This document shows positions 1 to 10,929 of a stretch of 64,000 nucleotides of DNA, piece after piece. The DNA is from Sindora glabra (Eukaryota > Streptophyta > Magnoliopsida > Fabales > Fabaceae). Each line of letters starts with the position of its first letter. Position 1 is the stretch's first letter. The stretch spans positions 6,751,343-6,815,342 of the forward strand of contig CM035227.1 of NCBI GenBank assembly GCA_020226215.1. The letters are read 5' to 3'. The notes beneath the pieces are model-generated. The model made no database searches, had not been told where the DNA came from, and was given only the letters and a program-made list of their open reading frames with translations. A program made the translations under genes and the position numbers.

Positions 1-22
1 CCTCCTCCCTCACCGTGCTACT

Positions 23-30
23 TATAAATA
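23..30 (+). promoter_or_regulatory. TATA box of BBI gene A1
   Basis: TATAAATA lies 69 bases before the ATG at 99, inside the block shared by all BBI genes here: a pyrimidine-rich CTCC stretch, then TATAAATAacc and a GA-rich leader. The rest of this promoter lies left of the window. Confidence 0.75.
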
Positions 31-98
31 ACCGAATTCTAGCTGTGCCACATCCCATTCACAACCCACAGGGATATAGAGAAAGCAGGAGAGAGAAG

Positions 99-443
99 AT
101 GGGCATGAGTAATACATCGACTTTGGTGAAGGTGGCTGTTCTGCTTTTCCTCGTGGGGGTTTCGACAACCACAGTTGATGCTCGTTTCGATCCCACCTCC
201 ATTATCCCTGAAATGCTGATGAATAATAAAAACACCTATTTGCTACAGAAATCGAAGTCATCGGAAGGAGCGTGCTGCGATACCTGCGCCTGCACAGACT
301 CAATACCTCCTAAATGCCAATGTCTGGACGTTGGGGAAAACTGCTTCTCAGGTTGTGATGAATGTATCTGTTTGAGGATATGGCCTCCAAAGTGTCGTTG
401 CATGGATATCACCGAGTCCTGCCTTAAAGCATGCTCCTCCTAG
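99..443 (+). CDS. Bowman-Birk type protease inhibitor, subtype A1 (Asp at P1 of head 1)
   Basis: Secreted double-headed serine protease inhibitor of 114 residues. I start at the ATG at 99 because it follows the GA-rich leader found in every paralog; the frame is open further upstream without another ATG. Residues 1-28 form a signal peptide with the hydrophobic core VAVLLFLVG and end VDA. A propeptide RFDPTSII... follows, then the BBI domain from Cys59 to Cys112 with all 14 cysteines in family spacing. Head 1 reads CTDSIPPKC, so P1 is Asp67 where trypsin inhibitors carry Lys or Arg. Head 2 reads CLRIWPPKC, with P1 Arg93 and P1' Ile94 instead of Ser. Head 2 should bind trypsin-like proteases; the head 1 target is unknown. 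Intronless, as is usual for BBIs. Closest paralog is the broken gene at 48179. Confidence 0.93.
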   Translation: MGMSNTSTLVKVAVLLFLVGVSTTTVDARFDPTSIIPEMLMNNKNTYLLQKSKSSEGACCDTCACTDSIPPKCQCLDVGENCFSGCDECICLRIWPPKCRCMDITESCLKACSS

Positions 444-620
444 ATCCAACCACGCATCTCAATCCCGCTGAAGCTCACTGTAGCAATGAGCTTCGGCCAG
501 TTTCAATAATTAAATGACAAATGTACCTAAAGCCTCTCACTCCTGCGGAGGCTTTGCTTCAATGTATGTATGGATTTGCAAATCCACTAAATAAAAGTTC
601 TTGCGGCCTTCGTTTGCCTT
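444..620 (+). promoter_or_regulatory. 3' UTR of BBI A1: two stem-loops and poly(A) signal
   Basis: Stem-loop I at 470-494 pairs GAAGCTCA with TGAGCTTC (8 perfect pairs, 9-base loop). Stem-loop II at 529-555 pairs AAAGCCTC with GAGGCTTT. AATAAA lies at 590-595, followed by a conserved GCGGCCTTCGTTTGCC tract. The same order is found after every BBI gene in the window. An open frame at 521-748 is part of this UTR and not a gene. Confidence 0.7.
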
Positions 621-2828
621 TAGCGCTAATTTTGGTTATTGATTTCTTCCATTGCTCTTTAGCATGTTTTTTAGGCGGCATGGTTACTGGAATGTTTTTA
701 ACATTTCTCATATTATATTCCCAATGTTTGATTCAAGATGATTTTTGAAAAAAAAAATACTTGGGAATATTATATTTTTAAAAATATTTTTGACCTAACT
801 GATTCAAGATTTGAAAAAATATTTGGAAATATTATATTTTCAAAAATATTTTTAAAAAATACTGGAGAATATTAAATAAAATTATCTTCACATTTAAATT
901 TTTATTTATTATCACTTTATTATCTAATTCTTTTTTTATTTATCATTTTATCAAATAATTTTTAATTTAAATTGAGAAATAATTATTACTTTATCTTTAA
1001 AATATTTTTCAAATAATTTTTAATTTAAATTGAGAAATAATTATTACTTTATCTTTAAAATATTTTTCATTAAAAAATAATACAATAGACTTGGTCTTTA
1101 AAAAAGGCATATTTATATATAAAAATATAAAATAGTAATATTTTTATATGAGAAAAGAAATTATAATAGAAAATCTAATACGAGTATAAAATATAATTGT
1201 ATAAATAATTTAATCGTAAAAATTTATAATTTTATAAAAAATAAATATTAAATATATTTAATATTATAATAATAATTTAAATAAATTATGCTCATTATAT
1301 TTTAAAAATTGATCTAATAATAATATTAATAATTATAATAATAAAGTATAAAATATTAAAATATAATAAAGTGTAATATATATATATATATATATATTAA
1401 TGAATTTTTAGATGTTAAATATTAAAATTTGATTTATTAGGTGTTAAAAAGTTTTATTATTATGTAATTTTAAATAAAAAATGATTTACTATATTATATT
1501 TTATAATAAAAATTTTATAAGAGTATTTTTTAAATAATCTTAAAATTATTAATGAATTAGTAACATTAAGAATATTAAATGTGAATCAAAGTAACGTAAC
1601 ATATTTAAAAAGAAACATTTAAAAATTTGGTAAAATATTCTTAAAAATATTTATAGTGAATTAATATAAAAATATTATATTTTTATTAATTAATTTTTTA
1701 AGGATCACATTTTTAGGAATATTTTTTTAAAAAAATTTAAGTATCATATTTTTAGGAATATATATTTTTTAAAAAATATAAGATTTTATAGACCAGAGCC
1801 GATTGCGATAACCATAATGGCAGGAAAAAAAAAAGTGCTGTCAGTGTCATTGAAATTGGATAATTTGCTGATAGATGCAATGATTGCAATTTATATTCAG
1901 GCCCTTAAGTGAGTTTGCACATCCTTTATTAATTATTTTTATGCACATTAGTTCTGTATATTTCTACAGTTAATTAGACATATGTATTCGAATGGATTTG
2001 ACCTCCATTATTATATTGTACATAAAAAGTAATTATCACATTGTACCATTTGGTTGAAATAAAAAGTTTTTTCGTATTAAATTTTCATAAAGTAAATTTT
2101 CTTTCAAACTTTTCGAGAAGTGCGGTTGACAATAAAAAAAAATTGACCTCCAAAAAATTAATTTCTAGGGTCTTGCTTCATCCAATTTTGAATTTGGTTA
2201 ATAGACTTTGAAAACCTTAATTCCCAAAAATCAAAAAGTTTCACTGACAAGTTATATTACTTTTAATAGGCAGAGAGCGGCGGTTTTTAGCGGGGAGCCA
2301 AATCAAAAAATAAAAAATAAAAAATGAAAATAGAGTGAAGTAGTCATAAAATGCTTTTTCTTAAATGATGATGATAAATAATTTGTTATTTAAGTGATAA
2401 ATATTAAATAAAGTCATAAAAATAATGGATTATAAAATAGCTATTATAAGAAAAAGAAATATGAATTATTGAAAATGAAATTTCAATTATTATTTTTTAA
2501 CTAAATTTAAACTTGAAGAAAATGCGAATAAAAATATTTTAAAAGTTAAGCATGAAATTTTCCTTCCAATATCATAGGTTTCTAATTGTGGGTGGCTAAT
2601 TAATTAAAAAAATTAAATTAAAACTAAAGATAAAATATACAAAAATTTATGGGTTGTAGTCCCCTTGGCTCTACAAGGAGCTATCTTTATTTCTCTAATC
2701 TCTTTCTATTAGGAATTTTTTTTTATTTGAGGTTATAATTTTTTATGCTAATTTACCATAAAAAAATTCAATTTTACTTAACAAATTACATATGAAAATA
2801 TTCAAATGATTTATATATTATATATTTA
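621..2828. other. AT-rich intergenic DNA, no gene seen
   Basis: Very AT-rich. It holds inverted and repeated stretches of the type AATATTATATTTT around 755-870 and 1620-1790, a 58-bp direct repeat (952-1067) and a short TA run near 1376-1396. No coding frame with recognisable content was found. Confidence 0.6.
952..1067. repeat. 58-bp tandem duplication
   Basis: Two nearly identical adjacent copies starting at 952 and 1010, each beginning CAAATAATTTTTAATTTAAA and containing GAGAAATAATTATTACTTTA. Confidence 0.75.
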
Positions 2829-2919
2829 ATTTCTTTTCTTTTGGTAAATAAATGGGCCTAAAGCCCAAGGAAAGGAAAAATATTAAAATGCACTAAAAGA
2901 ACAAGTCATAAGGACCCTC

Positions 2920-3400
2920 GTAATATCAGTAAATATTGTATAAGATGCTTCATGAGGAGGCAAGGCAAATTTGTGAAGACCAAGTGGAAGGTTGACACCA
3001 TGTTTAGCTATCCAATCAGTGCATTGATTACCCTCTTTAAAGATGTGAGAGACTTCTACCTTCCATTCTTTGGAAAATAAATCTTTAATGATTTTGATTA
3101 AGTAATGTTGAAACTCTCCTTACTTATGTAAGCAATCTATTAGGGCCTTTGCGTCATTTTCTACTTGCATTTTTTTGTATCCCTTATTTTAAGCTTCTTG
3201 AAGCCCATAAATCATACCCCCAACATTTTGCCTCAAATGAGTTACAATTCACAAGTGGTTTAGTAAACCCACTTATCCATTTTCCTGATGAATCTCTTAA
3301 TAGCCCTCCATAAGCTGCTTTCCTATCTCTTCTATTGCAAGCGCCATCTGAATTCAATTTTTCCTAATCATTGGGATGATATGTCCAGCTCACCTGAATA
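2920..3400 (-). pseudogene. LINE RNase H domain relic
   Basis: On the minus strand, frames around 3400-3200 give SDGACNRRDRKAAYGGLLRD and then GKWISGFTKPL. Around 3060-2930 they give VSHIFKEGNQCTDWIAKHG. These match the start and end of the plant LINE RNase H domain (usual pattern DGAxxGN...GGGVIRD and HxxREGNxxADxLA). The frame is broken between the two parts. Confidence 0.75.
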
Positions 3401-3537
3401 TGTAGGGGTGATTGTAACTCGTGTTCTACTTAGATAGGCTGTTACCTACTTCATTAACATAATGAAGGATAACAAGATCAACATTTCTAAGTCTTGAAAA
3501 TGTTGTCTCATGGCTCTCCTTATTACCTACGACATGC

Positions 3538-3790
3538 AAAATTATTTCTTTGTGCTAGGGGCATTGTCTGCAATACTTAGATCCGTTGCTCCATTTAGAC
3601 AATCAGTAAAATTATTTCTTCGTGCTAAGGGCATTATCTGCAATACTTAGATCCGTTGCCCCATTTAGACAATCAGTAAAATTATTTCTTCGTGCTGAGG
3701 GCATTGTTCGCAATACTTAGATCCATTGCCCCATTTAGACAATCGCATATTTGTTTGTAGACTATTAGATCCGTTGCCTTATTTAGACAA
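3538..3790. repeat. 70-bp tandem repeat inside the LINE, three copies plus a partial
   Basis: Three copies start at 3538, 3608 and 3678. Each begins AAAATTATTTCTT, contains the core GCAATACTTAGATCC and runs into CCATTTAGACAATC. A degenerate partial copy with AGATCCGTTGCC follows at about 3766. The array sits between the RNase H and zf-RVT relics and is not part of a normal LINE. Confidence 0.85.
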
Positions 3791-4799
3791 TTGTAGATTT
3801 GTTAGTAAACTATTATGAACCTACCATATGAATAATTTAATGCATTAAGAACATTAAGTTTCCATGTTTGATGCCATACCTCATATTCAAATGCCTAATT
3901 ATGTCCTGTAAGAGCTTGCTAGACACTAGAAACTGAGAAATGCCCATTATTTTTGAATCAGTTCAATTGGTTTTTTCTTACATCAGCTTACAGTGGGAAG
4001 ATAGGCATAATTTTGTTTAGGATCGTGCTGGAAGGAGTAGCTAAAAAGTGAACCAACCCTAATCATTATTAAGAGATACTAAATCACAAACCTTGGCAGA
4101 TAGCTTATTTTCTTAGTGGAGTGGTAAAGAGGATTTCCTAAGCTGAGCCAATCATCCTTCTAAAAATTAACTAAAGTCTTATCCCGAATCTTCCATTAAA
4201 GGAGCTCTTTTGTATTATTCCACAATTTGGTGACATCTCTCCAGAATGTTGAGTCTCTCTTGGAACTTTGGACGAACAGTGGCCATAAGCTTCTATCTCT
4301 ATATTTACCTTTCAAAACTTGAATTTAAAGGTCTTCAAAATTAGTACATACTTTAAAACAAAGTTTCATAAGATATGTTGTATCCATTTCTTCTAAATTT
4401 CTCAACCTCAAACCTCCCATCACTTTAGGTTGATAAATAATACTTTATTTAACTATATAAGTTTTTTTGGAATTATCATCATCACCCTAAATAAAATTTC
4501 ATTGCAATCATTTGATCGATTACCATATGCCTTTAGGGAGTCTTTCATCTTGCATATGATATATTAGCATTACTGAAATAATAGAATTAGCCAATGTTAG
4601 TCTCCTTGCCATTGAAAGGCTTTTAGCTTGCCATCCTACCAATTTTTGATGAATTTTTGAAACTAAACTTCTATGCTAACATCTGTTGTTATTGGAAAAG
4701 ATAAGTTTGATGCCAAGGTATTTCCTCAAGTCTAAAGTAAAGGGGAATCTATGTCTGCTGGGCATGCTCTTTGTTAATCTTTCATTAACATTTCTTAAA

Positions 4800-5660
4800 A
4801 ATAGGATCTTTAATTTAAGGACATTTACCTTTTAACTAGATGCATGGCAAAATTTATCTAGGCATTGATTTATACAATTTATCTGATCTGGGGTTGCTTT
4901 AGCAAATAAAATGAGGTCATCAGCAAACATGAGGTGGGATATTATAGGAACATTCCTCCCTGCCTTAATGGGTTCCATAGACTTGTATTTATAGCTTCTA
5001 ATATAATATGAGATAACTTGTCCATGCACATTACAAATAAGTAAGGAGAGAGTGGATCTCCCTACCTAATTCCCTAAAAAGGCTTGAAATCTTCTAATTT
5101 AGCTCCATCCCAAAGAATATTCATAAATGGAGAGGAAATACATTGCTTAATGACTGATTTGATATTATCAAAAACATTAATTTCATTAAGGATATATAAG
5201 ATAAAATCCCATTTTAGCCTATCATAGGCCTTTTTTAAATCAATTTTGATTGCCACATATACAATCCTCCCTTTCTTCATTTTCATAGAGTGTATCATTT
5301 CGTTTACAAGAATAATATTATCCTAGATGTTTCTACTAGGAATAAAGCTAGATTGGAAAGATGAGATTAATAAGGAAAGCAAAAGGCGTAGTTTATTCAC
5401 AATCACTTTAGTAACATATTTGTAGCTGACGTCGTAAAGAAATGTTGGTCTAAATTGATTAACAAACTCTGGGTGGTCGTTTGGCAATGAGAGTTTGATT
5501 AATTTTCTTTACATTGAAAGTGCTTTCAAAAATGCCTTAGACTATTTCAAAAAGACTATTGGCCACCAGATCCCAATTTGCTTGGAAGAATATTGCTAGA
5601 AATCCATCATAACCTAAAACTTTAGTATCTCCTATGTTAAATAATGCTTTTTTGATTTCT
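4800..5660 (-). pseudogene. LINE reverse transcriptase relic
   Basis: Minus-strand frames carry, in order, VLGYDGFLAIFFQANWDLV (about 5640-5550), FRPTFLYDVSYKYVTKVIVN (about 5460-5400), IKIDLKKAYDRLKWDFI (about 5250-5200) and the catalytic motif MFADDLILFAKA (about 4930-4890). These are the conserved blocks of non-LTR reverse transcriptases, including the two Asp of FADD. Two open pieces remain at 5074-5298 and 4832-5029; stops and frameshifts separate them. Confidence 0.88.
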
Positions 5661-6249
5661 CTAAGGGTAATTGGCTTTTAAAGAACTCTTTTATCCAATT
5701 CATGTAATTTCTTAAAGGATAGCTTGGTTTGAATTGAATGATGCTCTACATCCTCCTTTTGAAATAGATTCTTGTGGAAGTTTACAACCATATTGATCAA
5801 TTCAATTTTGTTATCAAGCTAATTTCCTTCCTAGTCTTTAAGCATTAAAATACGATTTCTTCTTCTTCTGATAATGGTTTTTGAATGGTAGAATTTAGTA
5901 TTTTTGTCTCCATCTTGGATTTATTTTGTTCTAGCTTTTTTATGCCAAAATATCTCTTCTTGCAACAATATATCTTGGAGTTCCTGTTGTAAGGATTTTT
6001 CAAATCTATCAAGGAAAGGATTCCAATTGCTATCCATGGCTCTTTAGATGCCTTTAATTTGAGCCAGCATTCTATTTTTCCTCCTTTTGATATTACCAAA
6101 TACCTTATGGTTCCATTATTTTAAAGGTTTATTAAATTGAGTAAATTAATATCGAAGGTGACTTTATTATGCCATTGGTTTAACATAAACTCCTAGAAAC
6201 TAGAATGAAGCAATCAAGCAACTTCAAATGTAAATGGCCTTTCCTTTTT

Positions 6250-6790
6250 ATCTAACTTGCCTCTTCCAATGTCCACTAGTAGAGGATGATGGTCAAACTA
6301 GATCCGAGGTAATATTTTAATAATGGCATCATCAAATCTTGTCCTACATTCCATATTACTTATGCCTCTATCCATTCTTTCAAAAACTCTATTGTATCCA
6401 GATCTCAGAGGACGTCTCCATGTAAATTTAGATCCTTCCAATCCCAGATCAATGAGTCCACAATTGTCAATTCATTCAATAAACTCCTAACATTGTGTTA
6501 GATAAATAAGCACCCTTTCTTTCTTTTTTTTTTTTTTTCATCAGCATAAGAAATGTCATTGAAGTCTCCTAAAATAAGCCATGGACCAGAAATGGTTCTT
6601 GCCAAGTCCAGAAGTTTTCTTCTACATTCTAGTTTGAGATCCCTCTTTGGATTCATATGGACAATAGTTAGGAATCAGGGATCTGTAGAATTATCCTCAA
6701 CCTTTAGGTGTATGAATTGAAAATCTTCAATGATCAAAGAGAGTTAGGTATTATCTCTTTTCAAACTCATTATAATTAGACATATAAATA
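6250..6790 (-). pseudogene. LINE AP-endonuclease relic
   Basis: Minus-strand frames give PWLILGDFNDISYADE at about 6590-6540, which holds the GDFN catalytic signature of the exonuclease-endonuclease-phosphatase fold. Nearer the RT, FDHHPLLVDIGRG at about 6300-6260 corresponds to the SDHxPL motif with Ser changed to Phe. The N-terminal part of the domain is missing, which suggests 5' truncation. Confidence 0.8.
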
Positions 6791-8225
6791 TTATACACAA
6801 ATTTCTCCTACCTCAACAAACCCATACATCTACTTTTTAAAAGTTATACTTTTTACATAACTTGGTATTAACTAAACCAAACCAAACTCCGTGATTGGTT
6901 GAAATTCTAAGAAAACATATGAAAGGAATAGATTGGTTTGGATTGCATGATATCAACAAAATTAAACTATATTTAGGTGAATTAATACTAAAAAACAAAA
7001 AAATTAAACTTCGGTAAATAAAACATGATTTTAAATTATATAACTCAATAATTAAATCGTTTGAATCTATATCTGTGTAATTACAATCTTTTTCAATGAT
7101 TTTTTAGTTATTTTTAGTGTAAATTTTGTATATTATAAATGAAATAAAAATACAATACATTATTAAAAAAAGGGTAATTAAGACCTCATTTGACACATAA
7201 TAAACTTTAATTACTGCAATAGTAAAAGAATAAAAATATCATTCATATCACAATTGAAAGTTAAAATTTAAAAATATATATATAAGATTAATGCGATCAA
7301 TAATTCATTAAATTTAAACATAGTTGTGGTTAATTCAAATATTCTTTAGAAAAACATTCTTTTGATAACAGTTGGGGAGGATAATAAATACTAGTCATGT
7401 CCACTCTTTTTAAACCACGATCATTTCAAGATTAATCAGAGGCAATTAGATAACAATATGTTGACATGAGAATATAATAATTCAATGATGAATAAATAAA
7501 TGTGAGAATATTATTATTGGATGGAAAATAATCAAATATTAGAGGAATTTGCAAAATAAGAGACGTTAAAATCAGAACTTCAATGAGCATTCAAATAATT
7601 AGATTTCAAAAAATCAGAATATTAATGTAACAGAAGTAGAGAATGGGTAATAAATTTCGTACAAGGGTATACATTTAATTTAAATATATATAGAAACATA
7701 AACTATATTAACTTGCTTAGTAAGATTTATTGTTTTCTATTAATCATGTTTAAGGTATAAACTATACTCAACGATCACAAGATGGCCAATGGTATACTCT
7801 ATCCTGAAAAAAGGCAACCTACCATGTTTCTAATATTCTCTTAGAAAACATGTATAGAACGGGAGGTGTGGTTAGTACTTAATGTCGTATTAGTAATTCT
7901 ATTTTCTGTTATATTTGAGTTTTGAACTCAAAATCTTTTATATATATATATATATATATTAATTAAGTCAATTATTATTTTTATTATTAAAAAATAAAAA
8001 TATATGCTGTGATATATAATCAAAGAATTTGAATTTGGTGCATTTTCTAAAAATTATATATATTGAATTTTGAAAAGAAATAAATATAAAATATTTTTAT
8101 TTAAAATTATGAATTTTAATAAAAAAGTAATAATTCTAAAATTAAAAATTATATTTTTTATCCTTTTAAAGAAAACAGACAAAAAAAGAGAGAATCTAGC
8201 TCGATAATTAAATAGTTTTCTGAGC
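6791..8225. other. AT-rich intergenic DNA, no gene seen
   Basis: Short-range AT-rich sequence with a TA run near 7939-7960. No protein motif or RNA gene was recognised. Confidence 0.55.
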
Positions 8226-8437
8226 TGCGGCACTTCAAGTACCGGACAAGTGAATTCGGAAGGCATCCCATGGTAGTGTCGATATTTTATATCGCACTCG
8301 CAGCTTGGTTTTCGGAGCTGCACCCGTTTCGAATTAGTACTGCAGATATACAGAGTAGTCGTGGAAAGCCTTCAATCTTCATGTCCTGCATGTCTGCCAC
8401 CTTTCTAAATGCAATGCCACTCTCCCTCTCCTAACAA
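8226..8437 (+). promoter_or_regulatory. Conserved upstream block of BBI B1
   Basis: Contains AAGTACCGGACAAGTGAA (about 8237-8254) and, from 8341, GCAGATAta...GTAGTCGTGGAAAGCC...CCTGCATGTCTGCCACCTTTC. The same blocks occur in the same order upstream of the 54638 gene, and the second block alone occurs at 50931-51020. It is far less AT-rich than its surroundings. Conservation among paralogs fits a promoter or enhancer segment; its function is inferred. Confidence 0.6.
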
Positions 8438-8516
8438 TTACCATCATTTGCCTTGCGGTAAGAAAACAGATAAAATAGGACCATGCAGTTTTACCCTCCT
8501 CCTTCACTTCGCTAAC

Positions 8517-8524
8517 TATAAATA
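8517..8524 (+). promoter_or_regulatory. TATA box of BBI B1
   Basis: TATAAATA lies 68 bases before the intergenic leader ends at 8592, preceded by CCTCCTTCACTTCGCTAAC as in the paralogs. A degenerate RY-like CATGCAG sits upstream at 8482. Confidence 0.75.
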
Positions 8525-8591
8525 ACCCAATTCTAAAATCCGTACATTCTCAAACTTCACAACCCATACAGATATTCAGGGAGAGAGCACA

Positions 8592-8918
8592 ATGACGTTG
8601 TTGAAGGTGGCAGTGCTGCTATTCCTTGTTGGGGTTTCGACAACAACAGTTGATGCTGGCTTCGATCCCACCTCCATTATCACCCAAATGCTGATGAGTA
8701 ATGGAGACATGTATTACCTGCGGAAATCAAAGTCATCGGAGGGATCGTGCTGCGAAAAATGCGCGTGCACAAGGTCATTGCATCCTAAATGCCGGTGCCT
8801 GGACGTTGGGGAAGACTGCTACTCAGGCTGCAATGCATGTTTCTGTGCCACGTCATATCCTCCGCAGTGTCGTTGCTTGGACATCACAGACTCCTGCCTC
8901 AGCGCATGCTCCTCCTAG
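8592..8918 (+). CDS. Bowman-Birk type protease inhibitor, subtype B1 (Arg / Thr heads)
   Basis: Double-headed secreted inhibitor of 108 residues. The ATG at 8592 follows the GA-rich leader. It lacks the six-residue MGMSNT extension of the A and other B genes, so the protein starts MTLLKVAVLL. The signal peptide ends VDA at about residue 22 and is followed by GFDPTSII, where the paralogs have Arg. The BBI domain runs Cys53-Cys106 with 14 cysteines. Head 1 reads CTRSLHPKC: P1 Arg61, trypsin type, with His at the position normally held by the first Pro. Head 2 reads CATSYPPQC: P1 Thr87, which is neither a trypsin nor a classical chymotrypsin residue. Closest paralog is the gene at 54638. An overlapping frame at 8701-8991 is a shadow of this gene. 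Confidence 0.94.
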   Translation: MTLLKVAVLLFLVGVSTTTVDAGFDPTSIITQMLMSNGDMYYLRKSKSSEGSCCEKCACTRSLHPKCRCLDVGEDCYSGCNACFCATSYPPQCRCLDITDSCLSACSS

Positions 8919-9100
8919 ATCCGTGAATCTCAATCCCGCTGAAGCTCACCCTGGCAGTGAGCTTTGCCTGCTGGCTAGTTTCAGTAAATAACGTGAATAT
9001 ATGTAACTGAAGCCTCTCTCTCTTGAGGCTTTGCCTCTATCTATGTATGGATTTGCAAATCCACTAAATAAAAGGTCTTACAGCCTTCGTTTTGCCTTTT
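8919..9100 (+). promoter_or_regulatory. 3' UTR of BBI B1: two stem-loops and poly(A) signal
   Basis: Stem-loop I at 8942-8964 pairs AAGCTCAC with GTGAGCTT. Stem-loop II at 9009-9032 pairs GAAGCCTC with GAGGCTTT (one G-U end pair). AATAAA lies at 9067-9072, then TCTTACAGCCTTCGTTTTGCC. Confidence 0.7.
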
Positions 9101-9748
9101 AATGCTGATTCTGGTTACGGCTCTTCATGCCCATATGCTTTTGAATTTTAATATGTTGCAAGCGGGATTGTCCCAAAAAAATTAATACTCTCTCTATTAT
9201 TTTTAATTTGTAATTTGAGATAAATTTATAAGAATTAAGAGATTAACTTATAATCTCAATTTTAGAGTAAATTAGATTTTTAATATACTATCCTTTAATA
9301 AAAGATCTATAAATTAAATGCATGTTGAACATTCCTCAGGATGTAAAATTTGAATGATAACAATAATAATAATAACAATAAATGCGTTGAGTTTTCTAAA
9401 ACCATAGATAAATGTAAAGAAAAAAAACTTTAAAATGATGACAATTGAAAAAGAACTAGAAGAAGTGCCACATTTACCTCTGCCTGCCATATAAATGTGT
9501 CATAATCAGTTAATAATTATGATCATTATTGTTTGAAATTAAGAAGTACCGGTGAAAATTAATAAACGAACAAATTAAGCTACTTGCAATATTTATCCTT
9601 CCTTGTTTCTTCTTCACTCTTCTTTACTCCATCCTTCTTCACTTTCCTTTCCATATCCATATCAAGAAGGAAAAAATATGTTTTTTGAACCGGTAAAATA
9701 ATCGGTTAAGCTAATCTATCTTTCTTGATATAAAAAAGAGAGAGGGAA
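9101..9748. other. Intergenic DNA, no gene seen
   Basis: AT-rich, with a pyrimidine-rich TTCTTCACTC stretch near 9600-9660. No gene or element boundary was recognised. Confidence 0.5.
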
Positions 9749-10410
9749 GTAACAATGTCACTTGAAAGGCTACCTCTGTAGTTACCTTACAAGTGTCCCG
9801 ACATTCTCTCTAGTGCCGCTATCCCACATAACTCTCCCGAACTTGTTACCTCTGTAACTTTTTCGACAGATAGTTGCCTCTACAACTGGTGCTCACTGCC
9901 TCCGCAGATTGCACAATACGCCACCTCCACGGCTTAAGTGTGTGCCAACTCTATGGCTTATGACAAATGCTTAGTACTTTGAATCACCTACTAACAGGTA
10001 TCTTGCACTAAGTGTCCCATGTCACCCGTACAAGAGACAAGACTTACGCTGGGTCGACGCAGAGAAGGCGAACCTCACTCCCCAGCCACTCATTTACATT
10101 TCGATCGATCCAACGTAATTCTTGTCTCTTGTACGGGTGACATGGGACACTTAGTGCAAGATACCTGTTAATAGGTGATTCAAAGTATTAAGCATTTGTC
10201 ATGAGCCATAGAGTTGGCACACACTTAAGCCGCGGAGGTGGCGTATTGTGCAATCTGCGGAGGCAGTGAGTGCCAGTTGCAGAGGCAACTACCCGTCGAA
10301 CAAGTTACGAAGGTAACGAGTTCGGGAGAGCTATGTGGGATAGTGGCACTAGAAAGAGTGTCGGGACACTTGTAAGGTGACTACAGAGGTAGCCCTTCGA
10401 GTGACTTTAC
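9749..10410. repeat. Large inverted repeat, about 300-base arms with a 47-base spacer
   Basis: The left arm (9749-10057) is matched by the reverse complement of the right arm (10105-10410). Landmarks: TACAAGTGTCCCGAC on the left against GTCGGGACACTTGTA on the right, and ACCCGTACAAGAGACAAG against CTTGTCTCTTGTACGGGT near the centre. Scattered substitutions separate the arms. The sequence is much more GC-rich than its surroundings and continues into the LTR-element interior to the right, so it is probably an internal inverted duplication of that element. A transcript through it would fold into a long hairpin. Confidence 0.88.
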
Positions 10411-10927
10411 GGGGGATGTAACCCTACCATCCAGAGGGATAAGGGAATTGACAGTTAATCCGGTGGGAGAAGCCTAGGTTTTGCCAGAGGGCTTGATTGC
10501 CTGAGGGATCGGTGGAATCAGAGGATGAAGCCATTGGTCGTGCCAGAGGACGTGACTACAGTTGGAGGGCATGAGCGGATCATTCCAAAGGGAGTGATCT
10601 AAAATCATGTCAAGGAGATCCGGAAGGATCGTCCGTGTTGCTCAGAGGAGCATTGCTAGAGGGCAAAGTGGTTTGCTCTAGTGGAAGTATTCCACACCGT
10701 GTTGAGATGATCTGGAGGGATCACTCTTGTTGCTTGGTGGAGAATTATAGTCGGAGGGCTTGGCAAAGATTCAAAGGAATCAATGCCGTTGGGAGCTATA
10801 GTGGATGGTGCTCTATGCTCAACCCCCTTCTACAAGTTGAAGTGGGGGAGCCATCAGAGTGGCACAGCAGAAGCGTGGTGGGCCCATAACCCACAGGTCC
10901 CAAGATTGAAACCTGGCTCTGATACCA
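10411..10927 (-). mobile_element. Interior fragment of an LTR retrotransposon with primer-binding site
   Basis: On the minus strand, TGGTATCAGAGCCA at 10927-10914 is the classic primer-binding site complementary to plant initiator methionine tRNA. It sits two bases inside the LTR at 10930. The remaining interior is a non-coding leader with recurring GATCCCTC-like phrases; no gag or pol is seen. Short frames in this region are not genes. The element stops near 9749 without a second LTR. Confidence 0.75.
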
Positions 10928-10929
10928 AA

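Larger units (their letters stand above)
2829..6790 (-). mobile_element. Decayed L1-type LINE retrotransposon with RNase H
   Basis: Read on the minus strand, the order is endonuclease (about 6790-6250), reverse transcriptase (about 5660-4800), a zf-RVT-like stretch (about 4330-4185), RNase H (about 3400-2920) and a 3' end. The 3' end reads CCTTGGGCTTTAGGCCCATT, then TTTACCAAAAGAAAAGAAA, an A-rich tail typical of plant L1 elements. The 5' end appears truncated inside the endonuclease. Many stops and frameshifts break it, so it cannot be active. No clear target-site duplication could be read in the AT-rich flanks. Confidence 0.85.

Noticed and set aside
521..748. Open frame of 75 residues after the first BBI
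   Set aside because: It lies over the conserved 3' UTR stem-loop II and poly(A) signal; the protein has no motif.
8054..8323. Minus-strand frame of 89 residues
   Set aside because: It runs across the conserved upstream block of BBI B1 and AT-rich DNA and has no motif.
8701..8991. Frame of 96 residues overlapping BBI B1, with a similar one over BBI B2 (54765-55055)
   Set aside because: Same DNA in another frame; similarity between the two follows from the paralogy of the genes.
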